A stretch of DNA of 64,000 bases, from the NCBI GenBank assembly GCA_024036415.1, contig JAMWET010001314.1:132501-196500 (forward strand), read 5' to 3'. Position 1 is the stretch's first letter. Each line of letters begins with the position of its first letter. The notes under the pieces were generated by a model that ran no database searches, was not told the origin of the DNA, and saw nothing but the letters and a program-made list of their open reading frames with translations. Below, piece by piece: positions 50,425 through 62,509 of the stretch. The stretch is from Prochilodus magdalenae (taxonomy: Eukaryota; Chordata; Actinopteri; Characiformes; Prochilodontidae). A program made the translations under genes and the position numbers.

Positions 50425-51688
50425 CGTCTTGCAGGAAGCCATTGACACTCTCTGTGCTGGACTGCGAGTAGCCCAGTGTGGACCTCCTCTGAGAGCCCAG
50501 CAGGCCGTTCTTGCGGAGGGCACGGTTGCTGGGACTGCTGACTGGTGTGGAGGTGCCATCCTTCTTGGAGAAGATGCCACTAAAGAAGCGAATGAGTCTG
50601 CGCTCTTGACCACTGGACCGGGAACCAGTGCCTCGGAGGAACCCCTCCTTCTCTGCCAGGGACTTGTCCGATAACCTGAGCAGGTCACTGTTGTCCAATG
50701 TGCGGTTCTTGCCCTTGGCTCGTTCTCTGCGGCTACCTAAAACCTCCCCCACATCCAAGGTGTTGCGTTTCTCTCCCTTTTCTACTTGTTCAGATTCATC
50801 AAATGCAGGGTTCTGCAGGACAACGGCGGACTGGGATTTGACCTCTGCCTCCTCACGTCCGATGCAACCTGAGCTGCTATGGTGCTTCTCTTTAGACAGG
50901 GCACGGATCCGCAAAAGCTCGCTTCCCGTCCAGTGCCGAAAACTGAAACTTCTACGCAGCAGGCTGGGATGCCTTTTGACTGGAGGGGTCTGGGGGGCCT
51001 GCTTGGTGGCTTTTCCATTCACTTTAGCCAGGAGAGAGGAGAGGCTGCTATCCTTAGGCAGTTTACCACCCTTCTGGAAGTCCTTTGCTTCTTCAGATGC
51101 TTGATCTTCAACTGCACGCCCGCTGACTTGCTCCTCCGCACTCCTCGAAGTCTTGAGCATACTTTTTGTTTTAATGCCCATGCTTTCTCCATTTCCAGCA
51201 GCTGCTCTGCAGCTCTCCACAGTCTCACCATCCGCTTTAAGTTTGTCAGCTTCCACATCCGGTGTCTGCACATTCACGTTACGCAACGCAGCACAATTCT
51301 CTGTGCCCACTTTGAAGTGAACATCCTCTGGAGATGTGCTAGTACGCATTTCATCCAATTCCAGAGAGTTATCTTTCTGTAAATGGCGCATCTTCCGCGA
51401 AACTTTCAATCTACCAAGTTCTAGCTGCCCAGTGCTAAACGTCCTGAAGTTCCTGTACGCATGGGTAGAGAAGTCATCTGTTTCATCCTCCACTTCTTTA
51501 ACCTCTTCCAGAAGACAGCTACGCTGGATCTCCGAGGATCCTTCCCGCCTGTATGCACTCACTTTGGGGTTCTCCAGCCTCCGGGATGCTGTGGCAGCAG
51601 GACCACTGCCACCCTGCAGGTTCTCCTTTTTCACTAATGTGAGAGAGATCCGGTACACAGTTTTCCTTTGCGGTGTGCCCCGTTCCAT
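50425..51688 (-). CDS. agap1: AGAP1 first coding exon, long (PIKE-L-like) N-terminus
   Basis: The exon encodes about 421 residues ending in phase 1 at the donor CAAGACG|GTAACT; the split G joins AT of the 15.6 kb exon to give Asp (FLQ-D-DAFVNSQEW). The residues are mostly low-complexity and charged, probably disordered. Three short blocks resemble the N-terminus of the long AGAP2 isoform (PIKE-L) as I remember it: KTVYRISLTLVKKE at residues 9-22, NRTLDNSDL near 328-336, and IRFFSGIFSKK near 366-376. A PQTPPVKR stretch near 232 could bind an SH3 domain, and RRSFSF near 245 looks like a basophilic kinase site. I chose Met at 51688 because PIKE-L starts at the equivalent point and the context (A at -3, G at +4) is good. 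An in-frame ATG at 51721, also with A at -3, would add eleven residues and could be the true start. The frame stays open upstream to a TAG near 51793. Confidence 0.88.
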
Positions 51689-51837
51689 CCTTTCCGGGTA
51701 ATTACTATCGAGCAGGTGCATTCTTTGGCGACGGAAAACACGCAAATGAAAGACATGCAACAACACTGCTGCAGGCTTAATGTAATGAGGCTACAAGTTC
51801 AAGATACCTAGAGGCCATGCTGATAAAATACAGCAGT

Positions 51838-51842
51838 AATAC

Positions 51843-51873
<31 letters not shown>

Positions 51874-51891
51874 AACAATAACAACAATAAA
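51838..51891. repeat. (AAT)n/(AAC) microsatellite
   Basis: Imperfect AAT units passing into AAC, just upstream of the first coding exon. It is either in a 5' untranslated region or in a 5' intron. Confidence 0.95.
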
Positions 51892-52099
51892 TCATAAAAA
51901 AAACAATACTTATTTATGACAATAACAACAATATCCTATGCATCTATGCTGACAATAGTTTAAATATGAACCGAATGTGCAAATATTCTGCATTCACGAT
52001 AAAAATTCCAGGTGTGTGTAAAATCCGCTAGGATTTTCGTTCCCTACAATAATCCTGGCGCACCAAAACTACCGAGGCTCAAACAGCGAGTATTCTGCA

Positions 52100-52990
52100 C
52101 TCATCAGCAGCCAGACTTCAATCATATCCATCAAAACCTCTCCTCCTTGGAGGATTCAGATCCCCACGGTACGCTTGCTCTCTGGGAAAAAACGCTCCGG
52201 CTCCGACTGCTCCTCGTCCCGCAGCGATGCTGTCCGTCTCGAGAGAAACTGTACCGCAGCACTGTATTCCCAGCCGATTGCTTGTGTGAGAGCGGGAGCG
52301 TGTCTTCCCTATTGTGCCCGTGCGTTTCCCCCCCGCCGCGCCGCCAGCCTGCTCCGCTCTCCCGCGCTCACCTCCAGCTCCTTTGTTTCACCGTTCCCGA
52401 TTAATATTCACGTACATTTAAAACGCGTGCTGCACGCTCCCCGGGTAAAGCGAGCACACGCAGCTCATAGATCCATGTCCACCTCTCAGCTCTCCCTCTC
52501 TACCCGCCTCGCGGAGCAGCCAGCGCGGACAACAGCGAGAACAAAACGCGGAGCGGACCCTTAGAGCACTGGACCTGGAGCGGAGGTGTTACAGCGGCTT
52601 GCATCACTCATTCAAACACTCCCGCTGGATAACACGGACCAGCGACACAAACCACCACACACGGACAGTACGAGGTCTCAGACAGGCCGAAACCCTGAGA
52701 GTGCTCCGTTCACTACCATCCTACTGAGAAAGATAAGGAGGAATGAACTCGCGGTGGGGAAGACACTGGAACTAAAACTAAAAGCAGGCCTCCGTAAAGG
52801 CAGTGCACTCCTCCCTCTCAAACAGCACCTCCAGGTAAACGTGTTTAGCCGTGAGGTGAAAACAACAGAATGAAGACGAAACTCCGCTCCGGGATTTCAG
52901 CTGCTCCGCAAAGCTCGTGGAGGGGGCGGGGCCTCACCCCCTTGCCTGTCAATCAAACGGGTTTGAAGTCCACCCGGGCTGAACTGATGT
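52100..52990 (-). promoter_or_regulatory. agap1: CpG-rich promoter region of the long AGAP1 transcript
   Basis: In contrast to the AT-rich surroundings, this stretch is GC-rich with frequent CpG (for example around 52180-52340 and 52490-52560). It has a GC-box-like GGGGGCGGGG at 52922-52931. It begins about 400 bp upstream of the first coding exon, where a minus-strand promoter would be expected. No TATA box was evident. A minus-strand donor-like site (CTGGAG|GTGAGC at 52372/52371) could end a 5' untranslated exon that splices to an acceptor just above 51767, which would remove the (AAT)n tract at 51838-51891. The transcription start is unknown. CpG islands often fire both ways, but no plus-strand gene was recognised here. 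Confidence 0.6.
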
Positions 52991-53542
52991 GGTACCGGTT
53001 ATTGTCGCTAGTGTTTACAGCACTGGAGCAGCTTTAGGGGGAAGAGGGGAGCAGATTCATATGAAACGTCACCCACACAGGCAGAATATAGGTACCTTCA
53101 ACCAGCAGATTACCAGCAGACACCTGAGGTGTAGCAGAAGGAGGGGGCAGTATCCGTTTCACTGGGGGGGGGGGGGGGTTCTTTAAACCAGGGGTGTGTA
53201 CATACTTTTAGTTTAACGTGGGGGTGGGGTTCAAAGTGCAGTGCTCCTCCTGGTGGGCCAAGGGTCATAATCATAATCAAGACGTATTTACAGTGTCATA
53301 TGAATAAGAAGTTTGGTACATGCAGCCTCACATACAGTGAACCTCAAATACAAATCCTGCATGTGCAAAAGCAGGCAGTACACCGGTCTAATTTCAGAAT
53401 CCTAAACTGTTACATATCAGATGCAAGTCATTCATACTTGGGCCCCAATATTTACATACGACAAAAGAGCACAGCAATAAAAATGCTGGACCATGTGGAA
53501 GAATCTGCCAGTCCAGGCTGATTGCGGCTGATGTCTGCACTT

Positions 53543-54244
53543 TTAAAACTCATCAAGGAATCCAACAGCCAGCAGGCATGTCTGATGCTCATCCTTAAAC
53601 AACGCTGAAACTAGCTTTCTATTTGCTGGCTTCTTAACCAAAATGTTCCATTCCACCTTAAATGCTACAGTATGTACAGGCACTGTACTTAAACGGTGCT
53701 GTAGGTACTGAATGTAACTGAATGGATCCACAGTCCTGTTTAACCTCCTGAGACCCCAGCGTCCTCATATGAGGACATTACATTTCTGCTTCTCTGCACC
53801 ATGATGCTTTTTAAAACGCTGAGCCTTTGGCCTCATATGAAGACATTGTTCTTTGCCAAAACAACTTCCTGTACAAAGACAACGTTTAGTTTTTATACTT
53901 GTTAGGTCCTAGTAATCACAAACAGCTAGGAGAAATTGAAATTACACACCAAACAAGTCCGGGTCTCAGGAGGTTAAGGTGGAATGGAACAGAAAATCAA
54001 CTTCAGCTCCCATGTCAACAAGAAGATCCTGAACAGCTTTAATGCAAAGTAGTTCTTTTGATCTGTACAGTTCAGTCTGGACAGTTTCTCCAACCTTGGA
54101 CAATATCAAGCAGCTTCGCTCAGCATTTGAAACTGAAGAGCCTGAGTGGAGGAGCAGTTCCACCTTAATTAGAATCACAACCCCAACAGCTACTATAGAA
54201 TAAATGTCAGCCACTAGCAAGCTCCAGCAACCCAACATTAGCAC
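53543..54244 (-). pseudogene. unrecognised open frame split by a TTAA MITE
   Basis: On the minus strand, 54244-53978 and 53743-53543 form one continuous frame of about 155 codons if the MITE and one TTAA copy are left out of the reading. The frame runs across the insertion point as LFHST-LNRTVDPF and ends ...LLAVGFLDEF at a TAA. The first ATG (MLGCWSLLVADIY) is near 54238, and a stop lies just upstream. I do not recognise the product. It could be an old gene fragment, part of another repeat, or chance. With the MITE in place the frame is interrupted. Confidence 0.3.
53744..53973. mobile_element. TTAA-flanked (piggyBac-type) MITE
   Basis: CCTCCTGAGACCC at 53744-53756 and GGGTCTCAGGAGG at 53961-53973 are perfect 13-bp terminal inverted repeats. 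Each is flanked outside by TTAA (53740-53743 and 53974-53977), the target duplication diagnostic of piggyBac-class transposition. The 230-bp interior has a CCTCATATGAGG palindrome and no coding capacity. It splits an open minus-strand frame (see the pseudogene entry). Confidence 0.85.
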
Positions 54245-54930
54245 TGATGACGATCTAGCTTATTAAAACAAAGTCTCATTTTTATTTTCCTGCATGTGTT
54301 TATTTTAAAATGCTGTTTTTGTGTGATTATCTAGGTGTTTTACTGGAAACCAGTCAATCAGAAAAGAGCTAATTTCATTGCTGAACAAAAAAAGAAAAAT
54401 ACTTGCATTTTAAGGCCAAATCATCGGGTGTAAATGGCTGTGTAAAACTGCATCTGTGTAGCACTCTATGGTACCTTTACTGAACACTGTCGTTGCAATG
54501 CATTCTCCTGACTTGTGTCTTATCCTGTGTTTTATCTTTGGGAGGTTACAGTGTAAAAAACAGATAAAAGCAGAAGTTTTGAGGTTTGAACTGATGTTTA
54601 GTACTGCTTATGCTCACAAAACCAAATATTTGCTTTGCATTGTTTCATTTAAAGTATGTATTTATCTTGAATGAAACTAGTTAAATTGCTTGTTGGCTCA
54701 TGAAGTTCTTTTTATTTTTTTTGGTTGAAATTGACAAACCATATTTTACAGTCTCCTTTAGGCAAGTCCTCTTGGGCCAACTTGGATCTGCACCAAGGGC
54801 AAAATCAACCTAAAATCAAAATTGTGGTTTTAAACGTTGCTTATTCGTTTCATACTGAGCACAATTGCTCATATGTCCTTAAAAAGTTCAAATTCTTGTT
54901 GTTTTATAGTCTTTCATCTAAGTCTACTGA

Positions 54931-55188
54931 CTTCAAGTCAAGAGGCTTTTATTGTCATTTCATCCATGTACACAGTGGAGTGAAATTACGTTCCTCCAGG
55001 AACAAGGTGCAACATAGTACAAAGTGCAAACGTGCAGACATAAGTGTGCAAACAAAAATGTAACTAAAACAATACAATAAATATGATAAATTAAACAGAC
55101 ATTAGACACAGTAACAGACAGGACAGTGTAACACTGACACAGCACTCATTTCTGGACACGGACAGCAAAAAAAAAAAAAAAAAAAAAA
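54931..55188 (+). repeat. poly(A)-tailed retroelement-derived repeat
   Basis: AAGTCAAGAGGCTTTTATTG at its start, GTGAAATTACGTTCCTCCAG in the middle and a 22-nt poly(A) tract at 55167-55188 follow the order of a repeat frequent in fish. The tail indicates retroposition in plus orientation. It does not code for protein. Confidence 0.55.
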
Positions 55189-56878
55189 CACTTTGTTGTT
55201 CTTTAAGTGACTGCTGCAGCTACCACCAGACCTTCTGCCCACATCTACGGCGTCTTCTGATTTTTGACTGTCACCAGTAGGCGGGGAAATGAATATTAAC
55301 CAATCCTGAATCTTCCTTTCCCACCATCAAATTCTGAGAAATACACCATATTACAGGGAAAATGGCCGTTTATTTAATCAGTTATGTTGACTTCAACAGT
55401 TCAAGATGTCAAACCATTTAAACAGCACATTACAGAGTTCATATTCAAGTGCTCGACTGTCTTACACACAGTAAAAAACATGGGCTGAATGTACAACGAC
55501 AAATAAAGCAGAGTGTACAATCCCCGCCCCCCACTCTCTTTCATCTGCTCTCCGGACAGCTCTTCATCGCCCCCTCTCTCCCTCTCTTGGTCTCCAGGGG
55601 CAGGGAGGTGTGGGTAATAGAGATTACCCCTCTTATCTCCACTCAAATCCCCGCTCCTTCCCTTCCGCCTTCAACTCCTGCCTAACATTTCTGGAATCAT
55701 TATCGAGATTAAGGCGGATTAGGCGGGGCTCGTTAGCACCCATTTTGGCCCGCTGTTCTCCACTTTCTCCCCACATGCCCCTCCTTGCCCATAGGAGCAC
55801 CACCTGCTCCAGTCTGCCTCCATCAAGGTCACTCCACTAGACTTCCCCCACTCCCAGCACACCACCACCACTACCATGGCTCTCAATAGCAACTTCACTT
55901 TCACTCAGATCTGATTTATCAAAAAAAACAACAAGAGCTATCCAACACTGCTTAGGATTAAAAGCAAGGGCGGGGGGGATGCACTCTCATTTTCTTTGAG
56001 TCAAGACTTCTTGTTTCTAGGCCAAACAGGGAAACTATACTGTTTGCAGCTGTGAACAATACTTTATTGCAGTTTATTACTTCTACTGCAGCAGCTACTA
56101 TAAAGATTTTATAGGGCATTATGAGAATATGTCTCTTCACATAGCATGTAGAAGCCACCTCCCTGTGTGGAATTCACTTAAAACAGGCCTGTTATCACCA
56201 CAAATAAAAACCAGCATTAGATGAAGTGGTCGGCGTTTAGACATGTTGCCTTTGTGAATACTACTCTGTCATTTGTTCATGCGTGCTTGTTTTAACAGCG
56301 ACACATTTTCCTTTGTTCAGGCTGCAAACTGAAGAGAGGGCCTGTTCTGCATAATGCCATAATTTAGTTTTCTTTCAGAGAAGCTCTAATTGTAGAGAGT
56401 CAAAGCCCTGAACAAGCAAGACTGTAGCAAATCTCCTACACAGGGGAGGCAAATTACATACCGATGAACGGCGTCTAGTTCCAACTTCAAACACAGCTCG
56501 CCCTTTTAGCGCAGTCAAAGGCTCGTCACAAGCAAGACACGTACAGAGCAATCCACCTTGTGGATGCAAGGTCTATGCATCCACAATACTTTACAGCATC
56601 CCGTATTTGCAATGTGATTGCATGGACCCCACACCATGGACACAGGAGTTCAAAGCAAGCACAATTCTGATTAAGTAAAACCATAACACTGCAATTTCAA
56701 ATATGCACAAGCAATACAGACATCAAGCCACAATCCTGCATATACTGAAATAAGATTCTGATTTATACGCTCGCTCCACCACATATGCGACTTACTGGCA
56801 GAGGCACTGCATCCTTGAACAACTCCGCAGCTTAAAAAAGCATGAACAACGGATTCACAGTAAAACAGCCAACAGCAA

Positions 56879-57178
56879 ATGATATCCTACGGCAGTCACT
56901 ATAACCTTCTTGAAGAACACAGTTTTACCTTATCAGACAATGCACAGCTGAACATAATTCTCAAAGGCGATATAGCTGAAGAGTATGCAGCCCCATATGC
57001 AGCATATGCTGAAAGGGTGTTGAATATCACATATAAAAACACCAGTATATCCCCTGGAGACACTGTCTTCAAAATTCATGGCCCAGAAAGACAAAGGGAT
57101 GTGATAATTGCAGACCAGACCATGAAAGCTGCTTTAATGAAATTACATTCAAAGTGTTCCAATGCCAAGCAAAGTTAG
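56879..57178 (+). CDS. unrecognised 99-residue open frame
   Basis: A plus-strand ATG-to-stop frame with balanced, soluble-protein-like composition, including EEYAAPYAAYAERVLNITYK and SPGDTVFKIHGPERQRDVI. It has no signal peptide, no membrane segment and no motif that I know. No splice context or promoter was recognised. It lies in the flank upstream of AGAP1. It may be chance or a fragment of a mobile element. Confidence 0.15.
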   Translation: MISYGSHYNLLEEHSFTLSDNAQLNIILKGDIAEEYAAPYAAYAERVLNITYKNTSISPGDTVFKIHGPERQRDVIIADQTMKAALMKLHSKCSNAKQS

Positions 57179-57874
57179 AGGGAGGAGGGAAGGAGGGGGT
57201 AGCACCTGTCCTCTCATAAACCCACAGAACACATTCAGATCAAAGTACCTTGCTTCCTGGTTGGACCAGCATCTGACCACGGGGACTGAACCCTGCTCTC
57301 TCACACAGGAGACAAGTCATTTAACCAAGCAACCAATTACCAAACAGAGACATTAAAATGACGGTAATGGACACAACTCAAAACAGTGTGCAGCAAAGAG
57401 GAAAACACACAGCACACAGATTAGCCCTGCTCTGCTGTTTTCTGCTAGCCAGCAGGGCTACTGAAGCTAGCTATGCCCCCCAGAGTCCCTCAAAATAAGA
57501 GTCCTGGACCAACTAGAACACAATGCCTACTACACTCACCCAAAAAACTTTACATTTAAACTAAACATGAATCATGTGCTTTAATATAAAAGCCTTTATA
57601 AAGAAAACTGTTCAGGTAATGCTGACAGGTTTTCGGCCTATTAACTACAAATTTTATCAGTAATTTTATATTTAGATTGATCACTCCTCTCTAAACAATC
57701 ACATTAGTGGCTCCTTATATATGAATATATAAAAATATGTATTTTAATGTACTAAATACTTGCCAAGACATTGAGATATGTTTCACAATGGTCTCAGTAA
57801 TAATAATGCACATCCCTAGAAACATTACATTATCAGTGTTCTTGTTCATGATATAATCGGAAAATTGTACGTCG

Positions 57875-58508
57875 CATCTCTTAAGAGGTCACCCAGCTGC
57901 TTGTCCAGTCTCTGGTCATTTCAAGGCTAGACTACTGCAACTCCTGGCTGGTCTTCCTCTACGGTTCATCAGGCCCTGGAAACTGGCAGCAGCTTGACTC
58001 ATCTACAATCTTCCCAAGTTTACCCACATCACTCCACTGCTGCAGTCCCTTCACTGGCTTCTTGTACCTGCCTGCATCAAATTTAAAACTCTGATGCTCG
58101 CCTACAAAGTCAAGAATTAACCAGCCACTCCCTGCCTTATTGCAAAGGCTAAGAGTCGATCTGTACCTCAAGCCCTTCCAGCTTCGAACACAACCTGACT
58201 CAACCCGCCATCACTGAAGACGAATGGAAGACAAGCATCCAGACTCTTCTCTGTCCTGTCTCCCAGATGGTGGAACGAACTCCCATTGGCTGTTCAAACA
58301 GCTGAGTCTCTTGCAGTCTTCACTTCTCTTTGTAAAGCACTTAAGTGAGTGGGCATTAGTATATGTGTATATTAAAACCCTTTGTTTCTTATACTGTGTT
58401 TTAGACTCTAACCTGAATATATTAGCTGGTAAACATTATCCAGCAGAACAACAACGGTTGTAAATTGCTTTGGATAACAGCGTCTGCTAAATGCCTTAAA
58501 TGTAAATA
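57875..58508 (+). mobile_element. LINE L2 3' fragment
   Basis: The end of an L2 ORF2 is readable in broken plus-strand frames. LVISRLDYCNSWL starts near 57914; further along, KFTHITPLLQSLHWLLVPAC and the LFSVLSPRWWNELPLAVQTA stretch near 58240-58300 can be followed across frameshifts. It closes with the GCTTTGGATAACAGCGTCTG tail (58469-58488) typical of fish L2 3' ends. It is 5'-truncated and non-functional. Confidence 0.8.
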
Positions 58509-60656
58509 TCATCTAACACAACAAAGTAATTTCAGTCAAGCTGAATATGTTACATTTGTGACACAGAACATAGATTTTAGAGAACTAATAATAACTAATA
58601 ATAAAGAACTAATAATAACTAAAACAACAACTAAAACATAACTTTAATTAAAATTTATCAGTAGATTATGGGCATGTCAGGGAAGCCTAAGGTGTTTACC
58701 CATTAAAACTTTTTTTTCCCAAGAAATTACATCATTATGTAAAACATTTGTATCACTAAAAGTGAGACAAATACAAGTTGCTGGGTATCAAACACTGCAA
58801 ACATTTTCTAAGCATTTTCATTACTTGCTATTTATAAATTGTTAAGAGGTCAATGGTACATATCATGTCATTCAAGGAAATCTTCTGAAAAAACAGCCGA
58901 TTCAATAATGCACAGGACCTGCAGTGTACAGTATCAACTCTTAGAAGAAACACAGTTGACCTAAACTGAAAGGACTTTCGTTGTACAACTTCCAGTGCTC
59001 AATCTGTGTTTGGTAAAAAAATAATGTTATACTGAAAACATAATATAAGCCTAGGAATTATGGCTCCAGTACATTTAAAGCTTGGTAAAAACAACTCAAT
59101 CTAATGGAGGGCATATTGACTCCGGGGAGCTGCAGACAGTAGCCTGCAAAAAGGCATCTTATAGCAACCAACCACTAAACTCCCACAGAAGACCTCTAGA
59201 GTCATTGCTGTGATGGGAGGATCTGCTTGTTCAGCATTTAGGGGACCGGACGCAGCTGCCCGGTGCCAACCCAGCTCTCCTGTCCAGCTCAGCATTGAGG
59301 GAGGAGCTGCAAAATCAGATGACTGTGTCACAATTCGCAAGCCATGTATTATGAGTACCATATTCTTACTGCAGATTTCAATAGATTTCAAGTCCAACAA
59401 ATTATATACATTACTACAGGCAACATAAAACTCAAAAGGTAGGCAAAAAATGTATCACAGATTTCTAACAAAATGGATGCATGAAAAAAAGCACTTATGA
59501 GATTTGTGCAAGTTAAATGCAGGGCAGCAGTGAGAGGAATATCATCATCCCAGGAATACCCCAAAGAGAACACCACCACTACAAAGGAATACTAAATACA
59601 GATTCTAGTAATACTTTAATTTCACGCAGTGCGTATACGTATATAACACACCCCAGGGCACATAGGGCACTGGTTAGGGAATTAAAAAAGAGAGAGAAAT
59701 GGGAGTAAAAAGAGGGGATGGTGGGGATATCGGAAGAAAACACTCTCCCACATACAGACACGGTGTGTAGGGTTTGTAGGTCAGAGATGGCCAAAGAGAC
59801 ATAAGAGTGATGTCACGAGTGGTCTTTAGAAGGTGTTCTCCAGTTCATTTGCCACACTTGGTGAAGCAGGCAGGACCCCAAGGGGCAGAGACTTTCATCT
59901 GAGATAAAAGGCTTATGAAGAAAAATCCCTGTTTAGTACTCTGCTCCAGTGGAAGGGCGTTGGCAGACTGGAGTGATTGGCATGTTTTTTTTCCCTCTGG
60001 CGGCATTATGTCAGGGTCCTGTTACTGAACAGGGGGCTTCCTTCAGGTACAGGTAAGTGTACAAACCTCTGCATTATTGATTACAGCTAAGGATCTTGAA
60101 GCAAAGTTCTCTGGCTTTGCAAAATGTCATTACTAGGAGGCTCTCAAAGTATATTCTCCTGGATTAAATGTACTCTCAACACCCTCCAAAACACTGTAAC
60201 CTCGCACTTTATTTAAACACAAGATTAAAGGAAAGAAAGCTGGTACTGTAAATTTACACAATACACGAAGTAAAAAAAACAAAAAAAAAAAGTCTTAATA
60301 TTACAGGTGCAAGGCCTCAAACCCTTTAAAAAGCCCAGCAGAGTTTCTTATCTAAAAGACTGCAGCCTCTGCTCCCTGCCAAGCCTATCTATAAGCATGA
60401 CCAGGGAACAGATAAGTCATCATCATAACCCATGGCCACAGAGGTTTTTTCTAATCTGAGCACCTGCGGCTACTGAGATTGAGGGGATATGATTTAATAC
60501 ATAGACTTACCGTTTTATTACAAACATATACCTTGTACTTATATTTACTAGCTAGTATATGAGGTCTACCTACCTTACAGGCACAGCTGATCACCTACCC
60601 TCTATCCCATTTACTATCAATCAGTTTCTGAGCAGAGTACTGCTGTTGACCAGACA

Positions 60657-60886
60657 TTAGGGGTGCACTGATCATGAATTTGTATGCCCAATTCAGATTC
60701 ATTACTAGATTAAACTGACAGATGGGCCTTCTTATTAGGCTTTTCTGTGTGGGCGCCAACACATCAGCACAAACATTTTAAACTTTTAACGGAAAAAAAT
60801 AAAAATAAAAAAAATAAACTCACTTGCTTTAATGGTTTGGTTTACTTGCATCATAATCTGCGAAAGACCGATTAATGCATCCTTAC
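60657..60886. mobile_element. hAT-like MITE
   Basis: The left end TTAGGGGTGCACTGATC and right end GATTAATGCATCCTTAC are imperfect inverted repeats of the same 'GGGRTGCAYYGATC' type as the element at 7495. The interior of about 230 bp has no coding capacity. The family is assigned from terminal-motif resemblance only. Confidence 0.45.
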
Positions 60887-62509
60887 CAGATGTTTTCTGA
60901 TTAGTGGACTGTTCTCAGGACAGCTTTGACACAATACGGCAGTAGCACTATTGTGTGTAACACTGGTATTACTGTTTTAGACACAGTGGTGTTACTGGAG
61001 TATTTTCGTCATTGTCACTGATATATTGAGCCAGGAACAAGTCTGATCACAGAAATAGGGTTAAATAACGCCTTGTTGTGCCAAAATCCTTAACTGTACA
61101 CCAGTAAGTTTCTAAGTGGAAAAGTGCATAGCTGCGTGATGAATAAATAGGGGATGTATCTCACTTTAGAGCTGTTTCACTGCCAGCCTTTTCAATCATC
61201 CTGGTTCATGTGGCTAAGAAACTGTGAAACAAAATGGCAGAAGGGCACAGTCTACCGATGCCAGTGAGTTTATTAGGCCAACGTTAAAATGGGGATCAGA
61301 AAAGCAACAGGCGCCAGATGGGACCTGGCACTGCAGCAGAATAGAAAAAGGCAGAGGTACTCACTCTCTCTAGTCTGCTTTTGAACACACCCTTGGTTGC
61401 AGAGGCTGCCTCTCCTCCCACATGCGCATACATATTCTCACTCTGCATTGCATTAAATATGAAACGCCGTGCTGCAACACACAGAGTAGGCAAAGCATCG
61501 CCTTCTTGTGTTGACACACTCAACCAAAACAAAAGCAGACCCACAAGCGCCGGTATTATAAGCCACTGGTGAGAGTCGAGACAAGACACATTTGTGGTAA
61601 GTGTGGATAGAGGGGCATGTTTGACTGGCATATGGTGTTCATCAAAGGGGGCATGAGTGATCCAGAGAGAGAGAGGAGCACTGTGCTGCCTTTCATCCAC
61701 AACCTTCTCCCCCCCCACGAGTCTGCAGAAAATGGGTCAGTTAGCAGAGAGAGAGGGAGAGATACAGACCCCTGCTGGCACACTCAAACACAAACGCATC
61801 TACTGATCCATGAATTAAGAAATATGATTACATACAGGCAAAGGTGAGTAACACACACTCTCTCTTAGGCACACTCACAAACCATTTTGTGAAAAATGTG
61901 TGACTGCGATTTAAACTGTGATTATTTTCTATAAAACAAGGTTCAATGTCATTTTTTGTACTTTTGTATTTAGCAGGGTAGCTGAGGTTTGGGTTGTTAT
62001 GCAGAGATGCTGTTTAGTTGCTGATTATCAGTCTACCTCTGGGGTGCCCAAACTACAAACTACAGAGGTACAAACTAAAACAAAGATAAACAGGCTTTAA
62101 CTGTATTATTAGGCTACTTTGTAATGTGCTGAAATGCTTCAAACATTCAATTTTAGGAAGAAAATGAGAATTTAATAAGCTACATTTCAAAGCCCATCCT
62201 GTTTTGCTGTATTCTCCTTTTGGCCAATTCCCGTTTCTGCTGCCATCACAGCTGCCACAAGAATTAAATAACTGCAATCAGAAGGAATAAACCGACAGGT
62301 AGGTTTGACACTGTGAGACATGCCAATGATTCGGCATTAGCTAGACATGTGGCATAAGCAAGGACGGGCCTTTATCGCTGTACCTGACTGACTACATAGA
62401 GTTCTGTTGAGGAGGCTTTCCATTCTGACTTGTGCTATTGTGTTGGCAGCATCATTTGCAAGTGAAGTATGCCTCAGAAGAGTTCGAACATAATAAGAAC
62501 AGTTGTCAT

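Noticed and set aside
50384..51766. GTG at 51766 as start of the long first coding exon
   Set aside because: It is not an ATG; the in-frame ATGs at 51721 and 51688 fit a vertebrate start better, the latter matching the PIKE-L start.
61296..61718. 140-codon minus-strand frame with a donor-like AGA|GTGAGT near 61360
   Set aside because: The donor resembles consensus, but no protein similarity or convincing upstream acceptor was seen; it could at most be an untranslated exon.
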